From assembly GCA_963695445.1 (NCBI GenBank), contig CAVOGV010000025.1, positions 23,020 to 87,019 on the forward strand: a DNA stretch of 64,000 nt, in the 5' to 3' direction. Below the pieces are notes generated by a model. It was not told the origin of the DNA and ran no database searches. It saw only the letters and a program-made list of their open reading frames with translations. The position numbers and the translations under genes are program-made. Source of the stretch: Thiohalocapsa sp963695445 (GTDB lineage Bacteria > Pseudomonadota > Gammaproteobacteria > Chromatiales > Chromatiaceae). This document shows positions 29,332-37,364 of this stretch, in pieces (the stretch's first letter is position 1; each line of letters begins with the position of its first letter).

Positions 29332-29661
29332 ATGAATCCGACCCGTCTAGTCCTCGCCACCTGCCTGTTGGCTACCACGGCCGTGGCTCAAGCCGCCAGC
29401 CCCAGCTTCAACTGCGCCAAGGCCTCCAGCAGCGTTGAGAAGCTGATCTGCAACGACGCCGAGCTGGCGAGCCTGGACAACAGCCTGTCCAGCCTCTACC
29501 ACACCCTGATGAAGAACACGTCCGCCGCCGAGCAAAAGCTGCTCAGGACCGAGCAACGGGGCTGGGTCAAGGGTCGCGACGATTGCTGGAAGAGTGACGA
29601 TATGCGCGGCTGTGTGGTCAACGAGTACCATAACCGGATCAATCAGTTGAAGGACCGCTGA
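29332..29661 (+). CDS. LprI/DUF1311 family lysozyme inhibitor-like protein (copy 1)
   Basis: This 109-residue secreted protein has a signal peptide (cut after AQA, about residue 21), then SPSFNCAKASSSVEKLICNDAELASLDNSLSSLY and LRTEQRGWVKGRDDCWKSDDMRGCVVNEYHNRI. Four Cys residues (CxK, ICND, DDCW, GCV) fit the LprI N-terminal (DUF1311) module, reported to inhibit lysozyme in Mycobacterium. A close paralogue sits at 32749-33087, with the mature part nearly identical and the signal peptide diverged. An AT-rich stretch with a T run precedes the ATG. Confidence 0.82.
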   Translation: MNPTRLVLATCLLATTAVAQAASPSFNCAKASSSVEKLICNDAELASLDNSLSSLYHTLMKNTSAAEQKLLRTEQRGWVKGRDDCWKSDDMRGCVVNEYHNRINQLKDR

Positions 29662-29821
29662 GTCATTCAAACGCGCCTGATTTCCGGTTGCCGATTGGGG
29701 CAGCCCCAGGGCCTTTCATCCGACGCCTTTCATCCGACGCCTTTGCCGGCGCGACGTCATGCGAATGGCGGACCATCGCGGATGGCACGGGTCGTACACT
29801 TGCCGGCGGAATACCGGGAGC

Positions 29822-30319
29822 ATGACAGATCACAGCAGAACACCCGGTCAGCCAGACTACCTGATTCAACTCCAGGCCGCTTACGGTGGAGCAAGCCAGC
29901 AGGGCTTTGGCAGTGCTGTATTTTTCAAGACCTTGGCGAACACCGACGACCTGACCCAAGCATCGTTGTCGAAGTACCAGACGTTCGTCGGCCAGCTCTG
30001 GGAGCGCTACGGGGAACAGGCGTGGATGGGGCCTTGGCGAGCCGTCTCTGCGCGCAAGGCCGGCGCGACGCAAGACATCGTCGCCGAGTTGCGGGACATC
30101 GCCGATAGCGACGCGCGGCGGTCCGTGCCGATGCTCCTCGACGACATCGACGGTGCTGAGGCGGCCAGAGCCGCGTTGTCCGCTGCGTTCGACGACCCGG
30201 CGGTGACCGAGCTACGGACGTTCAATCTCGGCGACGGCGAGGCGATGTCCGGGCTGTTGGTCGCCGGTCGGCGCGGCGCCAGCGGCGAGACCACATTCCT
30301 TGTCTTCCTGATGGACTGA
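29822..30319 (+). CDS. Hypothetical cytoplasmic protein
   Basis: The 165-residue protein begins MTDHSRTPGQPDYL and has no signal peptide or membrane segment. It contains LSKYQTFVGQLWERYGEQAWMGPW, an acidic middle (LRDIADSDARRSVPMLLDDIDGAEAARAAL) and a C-terminal beta-rich end (FNLGDGEAMSGLLVAGRRGASGETTFLVFLMD). ATG 29822 is used because coding character begins there; the frame is open 63 bp further upstream. The next lipoprotein gene starts 7 bp after its stop, so the two are probably cotranscribed. I do not recognise the family. Confidence 0.65.
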   Translation: MTDHSRTPGQPDYLIQLQAAYGGASQQGFGSAVFFKTLANTDDLTQASLSKYQTFVGQLWERYGEQAWMGPWRAVSARKAGATQDIVAELRDIADSDARRSVPMLLDDIDGAEAARAALSAAFDDPAVTELRTFNLGDGEAMSGLLVAGRRGASGETTFLVFLMD

Positions 30320-30326
30320 CGGACTG

Positions 30327-30862
30327 ATGGGACTGACACCGCTCGGCTGCGTGCTCATGTTGGCGCTGGTGGTCTACCTGGCCGCCTGCGACGGCGTGTC
30401 AGCGATTGCGAACTCATCGGCGCGCTCGCGCGCAGCGGCTTTGCCCGGGCGGCTGGCGCGCCGCTTGGCGGCAGCGGACGGGATGTTTGTGTCTGGGGTT
30501 ACGTCGATCGCGGCAATCTCTATGGCGACCCGGCCGGGCGACGGCTGTTGGGCGACTGGTGGAGCGGTCCGGCACCCACAGTGAACACCTGGCGCTTCGA
30601 CCTGCTGGGACAGCGGGACGACGCGCCGGGGCGAGGCGTAGCCGTGCATGTGCCGAACGACAGCGGCCGCGACGCCCTGCTGCGTGGCTTTGCAGCGGAC
30701 GCTGATGCCGGACGGACCACCCGCATCTCTGCGCGTGGCCGACTGGTCGGCACACCCGCGCCGACCAAGCTGCGCACGCTGACGCTCCTGTCGCTGCGTC
30801 CTGGATCCTCGAGTGACATCTGGTTGGCAAGCGGCAGCGGAATGGCGGCTTGCGGTCGATGA
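30327..30862 (+). CDS. Putative lipoprotein of unknown function (frameshifted)
   Basis: ATG 30327 starts a signal peptide with the lipobox YLAAC (Cys21). Around 30400 the frame changes by one; the continuation reads DCELIGALARSGFARAAG..., DVCVWGYVDRGNLYGD, LLGDWWSGPAPTVNTWRFDLLG, VHVPNDSGRDALLRGFAADA and APTKLRTLTLLSLRPGSSSDIWLAS. The joined product looks like one secreted beta-rich protein of about 175 residues. It follows the hypothetical gene at 29822 by 7 bp. No function can be assigned. Confidence 0.55.
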
Positions 30863-30966
30863 CCATTGGCGTGGTCGCGGCCTGTGGGAAGGAGCTAAAG
30901 CCCCGCGCCACCGCATCCGCGGGCGCGTCGGGCACTGTTTATCCATCCATCGTAGAGACAATCCAA

Positions 30967-31293
30967 ATGAACAATGCCATCCGCTTCCCCGCCATCGCCG
31001 CCGCCGGCCCCGCCCTGACTGCCTGCGCCACCGACGGCTACGACTCAGGCTCCGGCAGCAGTGGGCTGCGCGAGGCGAGCAACAGCGCGGAGGTCGCCTG
31101 CACGACCGCGGTCAACGCCAATTACGGCGGAAACGTAAAGAGCATCAGTGTGACCAGCTCCGAGTTCTCGCAGGCCAACTCCATGGTGATGATGAAACCC
31201 GCTGGGGTGCGGGGCGGCACATCGACAGAAACCTGGAAATGCCTCGTCTCCAACGATGGCAATGTCGAGGAACTGACCGTCGTCAGTCGCTAG
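30967..31293 (+). CDS. Small secreted lipoprotein
   Basis: The 108-residue precursor has the lipobox ALTAC (Cys20) and a Gly/Ser-rich spacer. The C-terminal domain reads VACTTAVNANYGGNVKSISVTSSEFSQANSMVMMK and ETWKCLVSNDGNVEELTVVSR, with two Cys likely disulphide-bonded. The xWxCxVxxxGxVxxL ending recurs in small periplasmic proteins of proteobacteria, including some annotated as lysozyme-inhibitor-like, but I cannot place it with confidence. ATG 30967 is preceded only by a weak ribosome site. Confidence 0.68.
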   Translation: MNNAIRFPAIAAAGPALTACATDGYDSGSGSSGLREASNSAEVACTTAVNANYGGNVKSISVTSSEFSQANSMVMMKPAGVRGGTSTETWKCLVSNDGNVEELTVVSR

Positions 31294-31745
31294 ATCCGAC
31301 CTGAGGAGATCCCCGACAGCGCCCTAGGGTGTGATCAGCGCCGAGACGACCCGCGCGCCTTTGTTGTTGGCATTTCCGGCGCGGCTCGCCAACCGCTGGA
31401 TGCCAGGCCTGTTTTCCGAGCAGGCGGCGTAACACTGGGGTTTCCTTTTGACAGGGCGGCAGTTGTCGCGTTGGCGCATGCAACAATGCGAGGACTGATC
31501 TTTAGGCCATGATGCGGTGTTTGTGGGGGATATTCCTACATGAATTTCCTGACAGACAAGGGCTTGGGCTTAGGGTAAGTTCATGGGTTGTCATGCCCGC
31601 ATCGCCCGAATTCGGTCGCCAGCGGCCGACAGCGGGGCAAGAGCTGCGTATCGCACTTGATCGGTAGTGCCGGTCCGCGAGGCTGGCGTCGATTACAGTA
31701 TCGGTTGATCGCAAATATTGTTTAATCTGATAGAGGACCGGTGTC
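31294..31745. other. Intergenic region, about 450 bp, no gene found
   Basis: No frame with coding character or recognisable RNA is seen on either strand. A TTGACA occurs at 31448-31453 without a matching -10, and the last 60 bp before 31746 are AT-rich, probably holding the promoter of the following gene. Confidence 0.5.
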
Positions 31746-32045
31746 ATGCAAACAAAAGACGAGTACTTGGCACAGCTGAAGGCTCAGCTTGATGAGTGGG
31801 CGGTCGATCTGGACCATCTGCGCTACAAGGCGGCGGATGCGTCGGACGATGTGCGGGAGTCGGTCGACCAGCAGATCGCCGAGTTGAAGGCCAAGTGGGA
31901 TGATGGTGCGGCCCGCCGTCAGGAAATCCTCGATACCGCCGATGAGCATTGGGAGGAGTTCAAGGACGAGGCCGAGGAGAAGTGGGCGGAGCTGAAGGTC
32001 GGGGTCAAGGACTCCATCGACCGGATCAAGTCCATGTTCAGCTGA
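31746..32045 (+). CDS. Small helical coiled-coil protein
   Basis: The 99-residue soluble protein is almost entirely amphipathic helix: YLAQLKAQLDEWAVDLDHLRYKA, VRESVDQQIAELKAKWD, EHWEEFKDEAEEKWAELKVGVKDSIDRIKSMF. It is strongly charged and has no signal peptide. Such apolipoprotein-like coiled-coil proteins are common near stress and envelope genes in proteobacteria, but their role is unknown. Confidence 0.72.
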   Translation: MQTKDEYLAQLKAQLDEWAVDLDHLRYKAADASDDVRESVDQQIAELKAKWDDGAARRQEILDTADEHWEEFKDEAEEKWAELKVGVKDSIDRIKSMFS

Positions 32046-32238
32046 CGCCATCGCCGAGGCCACCGCGCCCCGCGCAGCGGCGCACGGACGGCGCATGGGG
32101 CATCGTCACGGAAGCGCCTAGCCCCGATTCGTTGACATCATCATTGCGTGCCGTGTGACCTTGGCGCGACCGATTCACCAGCTTGGTGCCATCGGCCTGC
32201 GCGAACGGGCACGGCCTCGAACCGCACCGGAGGACCTA

Positions 32239-32675
32239 ATGGGACTGTTCAGTTTTGCGAAAGGCATCGGTAAAAGCCTGTTTGGCAAAGAGGCGGAAGC
32301 CAGCGACAAAATCAAAGAAGAGATCGAACGGGACAACCCGGGGATCGACGGGCTGAACGTCAGCTACGAGGACGGGATGGTCTCGCTCAGCGGCAAGGCC
32401 GCCAGCCAGGATGCGTTAGAGAAGGCGGTGCTATGGCCGGCAACGTAAAGGGCGTGGCGGAGGTCAAGGCCGATCAGTTGACGGCCCCGCCATCGACGGC
32501 GGAGGTGGATTTCTACGTCATCGAGAAGGGCGACACCCTGTCAGCCATTGCCAAGAAGTTCTATGGAGATGCCAACAGCTACCCGCGCATCTTCGACGCC
32601 AACCGAGAGGTCATCAAGGACGCCGACCTGATCTTCCCCGGTCAAACGATCCGCATCCCACGATCGGCGGACTAG
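32239..32675 (+). CDS. BON and LysM domain protein (Kbp/YgaU-like), one frame change
   Basis: The first part (MGLFSFAKGIGKSLFG..., IDGLNVSYEDGMVSLSGKAASQDALEKAVL) is a BON domain. The second (KGDTLSAIAKKFYGDANSYPRIFDANREVIKDADLIFPGQTIRIP) is a LysM domain. Together they match the K+-binding stress protein Kbp (YgaU) of E. coli. The frame breaks near 32432: VL and MAGNVKGVAEVKAD join if one base is added. ATG 32239 follows GGAGGA. LysM may bind peptidoglycan, but E. coli Kbp is cytoplasmic and no signal peptide is seen here. Confidence 0.85.
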
Positions 32676-32748
32676 ACGGCCCCCCGGATTCTGGCCCTCT
32701 ATTTTCTGGCCATCTCTTCCTGGCCGCCCCCATAACGGAGACGACTCC

Positions 32749-33087
32749 ATGAACCTGGCTCGCCTGACTTGCCTCGGTTTGCTTTGCATCGCGGTGACGA
32801 TCCCCGTTACCACCTTTGCCGCCAGCCCTAGCTTCGACTGCGCCAAGGCATCCAGCAGTGTCGAAAAGCTGATCTGCAACGACGCCGAGCTGGCGAAATT
32901 GGACAACAGCCTGACTAGCCTTTATCACCAGCTGATGAAGAACCTGTCCGCCGCTGACCAGAAGATGCTCAAGACCGAGCAGCGCGGCTGGGTCAAGGGT
33001 CGCGACGACTGCTGGAAGAGCGACGACATGCGCGGCTGTGTGGCGAGCGAATACCACGCCCGCATCAACGAGTTGAAAGACCGATAA
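32749..33087 (+). CDS. LprI/DUF1311 family lysozyme inhibitor-like protein (copy 2)
   Basis: The 112-residue secreted protein has a different signal peptide (MNLARLTCLGLLCIAVTIPVT..., cut after FAA). Its mature domain differs from copy 1 at 29332 by only a few substitutions (SPSFDCAKASSSVEKLICND, EQRGWVKGRDDCWKSDDMRGCV). The matching mature domains and diverged leaders point to a recent duplication or gene conversion. It lies 73 bp after the LysM/BON gene and 72 bp before an SH3-domain gene, inside an envelope gene run. Confidence 0.82.
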   Translation: MNLARLTCLGLLCIAVTIPVTTFAASPSFDCAKASSSVEKLICNDAELAKLDNSLTSLYHQLMKNLSAADQKMLKTEQRGWVKGRDDCWKSDDMRGCVASEYHARINELKDR

Positions 33088-33159
33088 GCTTTGCTCGGGC
33101 CGCGCACAGGTGGCCCGCCCCGTTTGACAGAAATCGCCTTAGTTGGAGGGTTGTGTGTG

Positions 33160-33567
33160 ATGCGACTGAAGACTGGCAGACTGTACCTCGCGGCCTCGAC
33201 TGCGCTAATACCCGCAGCGTGCTGGCTCTTGCTTGTCGGCCTCAGTGCGCACCATCCTGCGACCCATGCCGAGGCCCATGGTCCCGACTTCTACCGCGTT
33301 TCCGGCGTTGCCGCCGACGATGTGCTGAATATCCGCGCCGAGCCGACGCCCCACGCGGCCAAGGTCGGCACCATCCCGCCTAACGCCGACTGCGTGCGCA
33401 ACCTGGGCTGCCAGGGCGGACTGACCTTTCAGGAATTCAGCACACTGAACCTGGCGGAACAGGCTAAGCGTCTGCAGCAGAACCCGCGCTGGTGCCAGAT
33501 CGAGTACCAAGGAGTCACGGGCTGGGTAGCCGGGCGCTACCTGGTCGAGGGCGGCTGTCAGCAATAG
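33160..33567 (+). CDS. Exported SH3-like domain protein
   Basis: The 135-residue protein has an N-terminal signal/anchor helix (LYLAASTALIPAACWLLLVGL). A bacterial SH3 domain follows: VAADDVLNIRAEPTPHAAKVGTIPPNADCV, then WCQIEYQGVTGWVAGRYLVEGGC. Four Cys in the mature part could form two disulphides. SH3b domains often bind cell-wall peptides. ATG 33160 follows GGAGGG at good spacing; the frame is open further upstream but without coding character. Confidence 0.8.
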   Translation: MRLKTGRLYLAASTALIPAACWLLLVGLSAHHPATHAEAHGPDFYRVSGVAADDVLNIRAEPTPHAAKVGTIPPNADCVRNLGCQGGLTFQEFSTLNLAEQAKRLQQNPRWCQIEYQGVTGWVAGRYLVEGGCQQ

Positions 33568-33628
33568 CCGACCGCGAACGATTCGTCTCTTTGTCCCGTT
33601 GCGGGACGCCAACCCACCGAAGGTTTCT

Positions 33629-33880
33629 ATGGACTTGACGAGCTTGTTGATCTTTTTGGCCATTGGCGCGGTTGCCGGCTGGCTTGCGGGTGTACTGATG
33701 AAGGGCGGCGGCTTCGGATTGCTCGGTGATATCGTCATCGGCATCATCGGGGCGGTGATCGGCGGCTTCCTGTTCGGGCTGCTGGGCCTGCAAGCGGGCG
33801 GCCTGATCGGCGCGATCGTCACGGCAACCGTCGGCGCGGTGGTGCTGCTGTTCGTGGTTCGGCTGATCAAGAAGGCATGA
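33629..33880 (+). CDS. GlsB/YeaQ/YmgE family membrane protein
   Basis: The 83-residue protein has three hydrophobic Gly-rich helices: LLIFLAIGAVAGWLAGVLMKGGGFGLLGDIVIGIIGAVIGGFLFGLLG and VTATVGAVVLLFVVRLI. This is the transglycosylase-associated (YeaQ/GlsB) pattern of small inner-membrane stress proteins. Expression of relatives rises under general or envelope stress. No enzymatic activity is established. Confidence 0.88.
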   Translation: MDLTSLLIFLAIGAVAGWLAGVLMKGGGFGLLGDIVIGIIGAVIGGFLFGLLGLQAGGLIGAIVTATVGAVVLLFVVRLIKKA

Positions 33881-34028
33881 CATTGGCGGCGCACGGTTTC
33901 GGCTGCTGATCGTGCTGTCGCTGTGCGCCGCGGCCGAGGCCCTGCTTGCGACCCCGTTTGGGCAGCAACCCAGTCGTCGCCGGCCGACACCCCGCTCGAT
34001 TCGCGCTCGCGCCCGGCGAGCCGAAGCG

Positions 34029-34310
34029 ATGATCTTGCGCATCCTCATCGCGCTCTATCTGGCGTTTGGTCTATTCGCCGTGGCGGTGGTGATCATCGAT
34101 CCCAGCGATGACCCGCTGTCCGCGATATTCTTGGTCTTTGCGGCCATGCCCTGGACCCTCGCCTTGAGCTGGCTGTCGGAACGAGTCGGCGAATTGCCGG
34201 TATGGTTGAACTTGACGCTACTGTCAATCGGCATTCTGGTTAATGCCGCGGTCCTCTATGGCCTGGGCAGGTTGCTGCACCGTCTGCGCGCCTCCGGACA
34301 GCGCGAGTAA
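34029..34310 (+). CDS. Small membrane protein, unknown function
   Basis: The 93-residue protein has three predicted membrane helices (ILRILIALYLAFGLFAVAVVII, AIFLVFAAMPWTLALSWLSE, LNLTLLSIGILVNAAVLYGLGRLL) and a basic C-terminus. ATG 34029 is chosen as it precedes helix 1 directly; the frame is open 117 bp upstream without coding character. It ends the run of small envelope genes. Confidence 0.68.
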   Translation: MILRILIALYLAFGLFAVAVVIIDPSDDPLSAIFLVFAAMPWTLALSWLSERVGELPVWLNLTLLSIGILVNAAVLYGLGRLLHRLRASGQRE

Positions 34311-34812
34311 ACCTATCTGTCGGGCAAACTTTGGGGCCTCGACCCTTCTAGCGAGGCTTCGCCTCAGGCTGGCGAGCGCGCGGCGCTCCGTGGGACCGCC
34401 GACTTCTAGTCGGCCCGGTGTTGGCTGGGCGGCGCGAGGTTGCTGCGGTTCCGTTGGTTTGAGGCATCGCCTCGCTCGCAATGGAGCCGCGGGAGAACAC
34501 TATGCCCGAAGCGGCGCTGCGTTGGATCGGGACGCAACGTTGGCTTCGAGTTCCAGTTCTAAAACCTGGCGCCGACGCTGACGGGCGACATCCAGAATTA
34601 ACGCGTGTTGCCGGCGGGTACCGAATGCTTGTCCTCTCGTGTCGTTAACCGCCAGCGGCAGCGGCTGTTCACCGAGCATGGAAATGTCGAAGCGGAGCGC
34701 GCTGCCGTTTTCCCTGCCGCGACTGGCGCGTATTTGCTGCTATCCTCTATTACGAATTACTGGCCCGCCCCGGACTCTGCTTCCGCTCGGCCAAGCAAGC
34801 CCGGAAGTAGCC
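34311..34812. other. Intergenic region, about 500 bp, no gene found
   Basis: I see no supportable gene or RNA here. Short inverted repeats such as GCGAGGC-TTC-GCCTC near 34350 are present. The composition becomes less GC-rich near 34700-34800, where the promoter of the following lipoprotein gene may lie. Confidence 0.45.
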
Positions 34813-35919
34813 ATGCCAATCCCTACTCTCTTATTGAATCCCTTCAGAAGCGCCCCCCAGCGGCGGTTGGTGAGCTGTGGTCTGCTTGCCGTGACTATTC
34901 TGATCTCGGGCTGTGGCTCGGCGGAGTCGCCGGCGATCACCTCGCGCTTCGAGACCTTCGACGACGTCGTCGACGTCAGTATCCTGCAGGTCGCTCCAAG
35001 CAAGGCCAAGCAGGCGATGGAGGTCATCGAGCGCACGTTCACTGACTTGGAACGCGATCTCAACCCCTGGTCCGACGGTGAGATGGCCAGAATCAACCGT
35101 CTCTTGCCGACGGGCGAGCCCTTCACCGCGCCGGTTTCGATCCTGCCGCTGATCCATCTGAGCCAGCGCTATGCGGACCTGAGCGGTAACCTGTTCAATC
35201 CGGCGATCGGCAAGCTGATCGCGCTGTGGGGATTCAACGTTGAGGTGCCGGAAGGGATGCGGCCGCCGCCGGCGCACGCGATCGAGCGGTTGCTTGAGGC
35301 GAACCCGAGGATGTCGGACATCGCCGTGGACGTGCTGACGCTGCAAGGCCGCAATCCGTCGTTGCGACTCGACTTCTCGCCGATCGTGCAGCCCTATGCG
35401 ATCGATCTCGCGATCGCGCAGTTGCGGGAGCTCGGGGTCCGTCATGCTCAGATCAAGACGGGCTCGGATCTGCGCGCGATCGGCGGCCGCGGCGGCCTGC
35501 CGTGGCGCGTCCCGATTCGCAGCGGAAATGGATCGGGCGTGTTCGCGACGCTGAACATTCAGGGGGACGAGAGCGTCGTCACCCGAGGCGCGCACGATCG
35601 CGACTGGATCTACGACGGCGTCACCTATCACAATATCATCGATCCACGCAGCGGCCGTCCGGTGCGTGACACCCTGTCGGTCACCGTGGTTCATCCCGAG
35701 GCAACCGTCGCCGCCGCCGCCGCCATCGCCCTGTTCGTCGCTGGTCCAGAGGCCTGGCATGGCGTCGCCAGAGCCCTAGGGATCGAGTACGCCATCCTGG
35801 TGGACAGCGCCGGCACCGTTCATCTGAACCCGGAGCTGCACGAACGGCTCAAGATCATCGATCGCAATGCCCCGCTGAAGCTGAGTCCGCCGCTCAAGGG
35901 GCCAACGACGCCATCTTAG
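34813..35919 (+). CDS. ApbE-like lipoprotein with degenerate flavin-transferase motifs
   Basis: The 368-residue lipoprotein has the lipobox ISGC (Cys34). The ApbE fold is recognisable: FTDLERDLNPWSDGEMARINR, GNLFNPAIGKLIALWGF, HNIIDPRSGRPV and a C-terminal LFVAGPE helix. Active ApbE attaches FMN to Thr of target proteins such as NqrB/RnfG and needs a DxGGIAKGYAxD segment and an Asp in the ADAxSTA motif for Mg2+. Here these read DFSPIVQPYAID (187-198) and TVAAAAAIALF (298-308), so the key Lys and the metal-binding Asp are absent. It may be inactive or have another role. Confidence 0.8.
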   Translation: MPIPTLLLNPFRSAPQRRLVSCGLLAVTILISGCGSAESPAITSRFETFDDVVDVSILQVAPSKAKQAMEVIERTFTDLERDLNPWSDGEMARINRLLPTGEPFTAPVSILPLIHLSQRYADLSGNLFNPAIGKLIALWGFNVEVPEGMRPPPAHAIERLLEANPRMSDIAVDVLTLQGRNPSLRLDFSPIVQPYAIDLAIAQLRELGVRHAQIKTGSDLRAIGGRGGLPWRVPIRSGNGSGVFATLNIQGDESVVTRGAHDRDWIYDGVTYHNIIDPRSGRPVRDTLSVTVVHPEATVAAAAAIALFVAGPEAWHGVARALGIEYAILVDSAGTVHLNPELHERLKIIDRNAPLKLSPPLKGPTTPS

Positions 35920-36007
35920 CGCACGGAGAAAGGCAGGTTGCGCTAACGACCCCCCATCCAAGCATAAAACGCCAGCACCGCTCGTTTCTGATCGGCCGTC
36001 GGTCGCG

Positions 36008-37324
36008 TCACGAGGTTCGCCGCTGCAGCCGTGCCTCCAGCATCGACGATAACACCAGGCTGGCGAGCACGAACGCCAAGAACATGAAAAAGCCGACCTG
36101 CAGCGCGGTCCCGTTGGTGGTGATGACGTCCACGCTGGGGCTGGCGCCCGCTACGTTCTTGAGCTGGTTCGCGATCAGGCCGCTGAAGCCGACGTAGGCC
36201 ATCAGCATGGCGACCACCAGCACATCGGCCATAGACCATTTGCCGGAGCGCAGCGCGAAGAAATACACCAGCGCGTTGGCGCGCAGACCGCGGAAGTCGA
36301 AGTAGTACAAAAAGCCGGCGATGACCTTCGCGGTCGGAAACACCAGGCTGAAAAGCGTGATCAGCACGGCCACCAGGATCATGTCAGCCGCGCCGGTGTC
36401 CGCCAGCACGGCGACCACGTCGAGGATGCTCTTGCTCTGAAAGTACAGGACTTGTTCGGTGAAGGTGATCGGCTCGCCCATCAACTGGAAGCGCAGTGCC
36501 TCGATGCGCGCGTCCACCTCGATCATCGGTGTCCAGACGCCGACCGCGAGCAGCACCAGCGTCGCGGCGGTAAGCAGCGCCATCGTCTCCGGCGGCAGCA
36601 TTCGGCGGCGTCCCACTGCCAGCGCGAACATCACCGCCACCAGTGCCATCACCCAGACCGCGGCGACGAGGGTCCGCTGCCGCAGCTCGGTGCTTTCCGT
36701 CTTCATGGCGTCGACGCAGGCGGGGGCCTCGGCGCAACCATGGCGGCTCAAGATCAGCTCGAAAGCGGTGAGGTCGGTCTGTGACAGGGTGGCCTCGGCG
36801 GCCCCCTCGATGGCGTCCAGCAGTTGCCGCTTGATCGTCGCGCGGGTCTCCGGCCGATTGAGCTCGTCGATGACCGCATCGGCATACACCGGCACCCGCG
36901 CGCGCAACTCCGTGAAGTCGAGCAGAAAGTCCTGTACGCCTTGCCGCAGCGTCCCTTGCAGGCGCTCGACCCAGTTGTCACCAGCCGCATTCCTTCGGCG
37001 CAGGTAATCCTCGACCTCCACCATCAGCCGATCGAGCACAATCTCGATGTTGCGCTTGACCAGTGGACGGTTTGCGTCGGTGACCTCGAAGGTGTCGATC
37101 TTGTGCGCCAAGATGTCGGCGATCTGGTCCACCCAGAGTTCCGCGTTCAGTAGGCCATAGCGCACGTCCTGCAGTTCGGCGAGGTCCGTCTGCAGGGATT
37201 GCAGGCGACGCAGGTCGACGCTGAGCTGAAACGCGAGCAGCGTTGCGACGATCAACAGCGCCGCGGAGGTGAGGGCGGCGCCGATGCGTGCATAGCCGCG
37301 GGGTGGCTTGGTTGTTGCCGTCAT
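36008..37324 (-). CDS. PqiA-like multi-pass membrane protein
   Basis: The 438-residue protein has an N-terminal membrane helix (IGAALTSAALLIVATLLAFQL) and a helical periplasmic domain of about 180 residues. A C-terminal membrane region with FALRSGKWSMADVLVVAMLMAYVGF follows. The last segment matches the paraquat-inducible protein A signature (R/K-SGKWSMxDVFVVALL). PqiA-type proteins work with MCE-domain proteins in lipid traffic, but no MCE gene is adjacent and the large N-terminal domain is unusual. It is immediately downstream of rho on the same strand. Confidence 0.68.
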   Translation of the reverse strand: MTATTKPPRGYARIGAALTSAALLIVATLLAFQLSVDLRRLQSLQTDLAELQDVRYGLLNAELWVDQIADILAHKIDTFEVTDANRPLVKRNIEIVLDRLMVEVEDYLRRRNAAGDNWVERLQGTLRQGVQDFLLDFTELRARVPVYADAVIDELNRPETRATIKRQLLDAIEGAAEATLSQTDLTAFELILSRHGCAEAPACVDAMKTESTELRQRTLVAAVWVMALVAVMFALAVGRRRMLPPETMALLTAATLVLLAVGVWTPMIEVDARIEALRFQLMGEPITFTEQVLYFQSKSILDVVAVLADTGAADMILVAVLITLFSLVFPTAKVIAGFLYYFDFRGLRANALVYFFALRSGKWSMADVLVVAMLMAYVGFSGLIANQLKNVAGASPSVDVITTNGTALQVGFFMFLAFVLASLVLSSMLEARLQRRTS

Positions 37325-37364
37325 CGAGGGACCCGAGGCAATCCTTGGGTGAATGACGCTAGGC

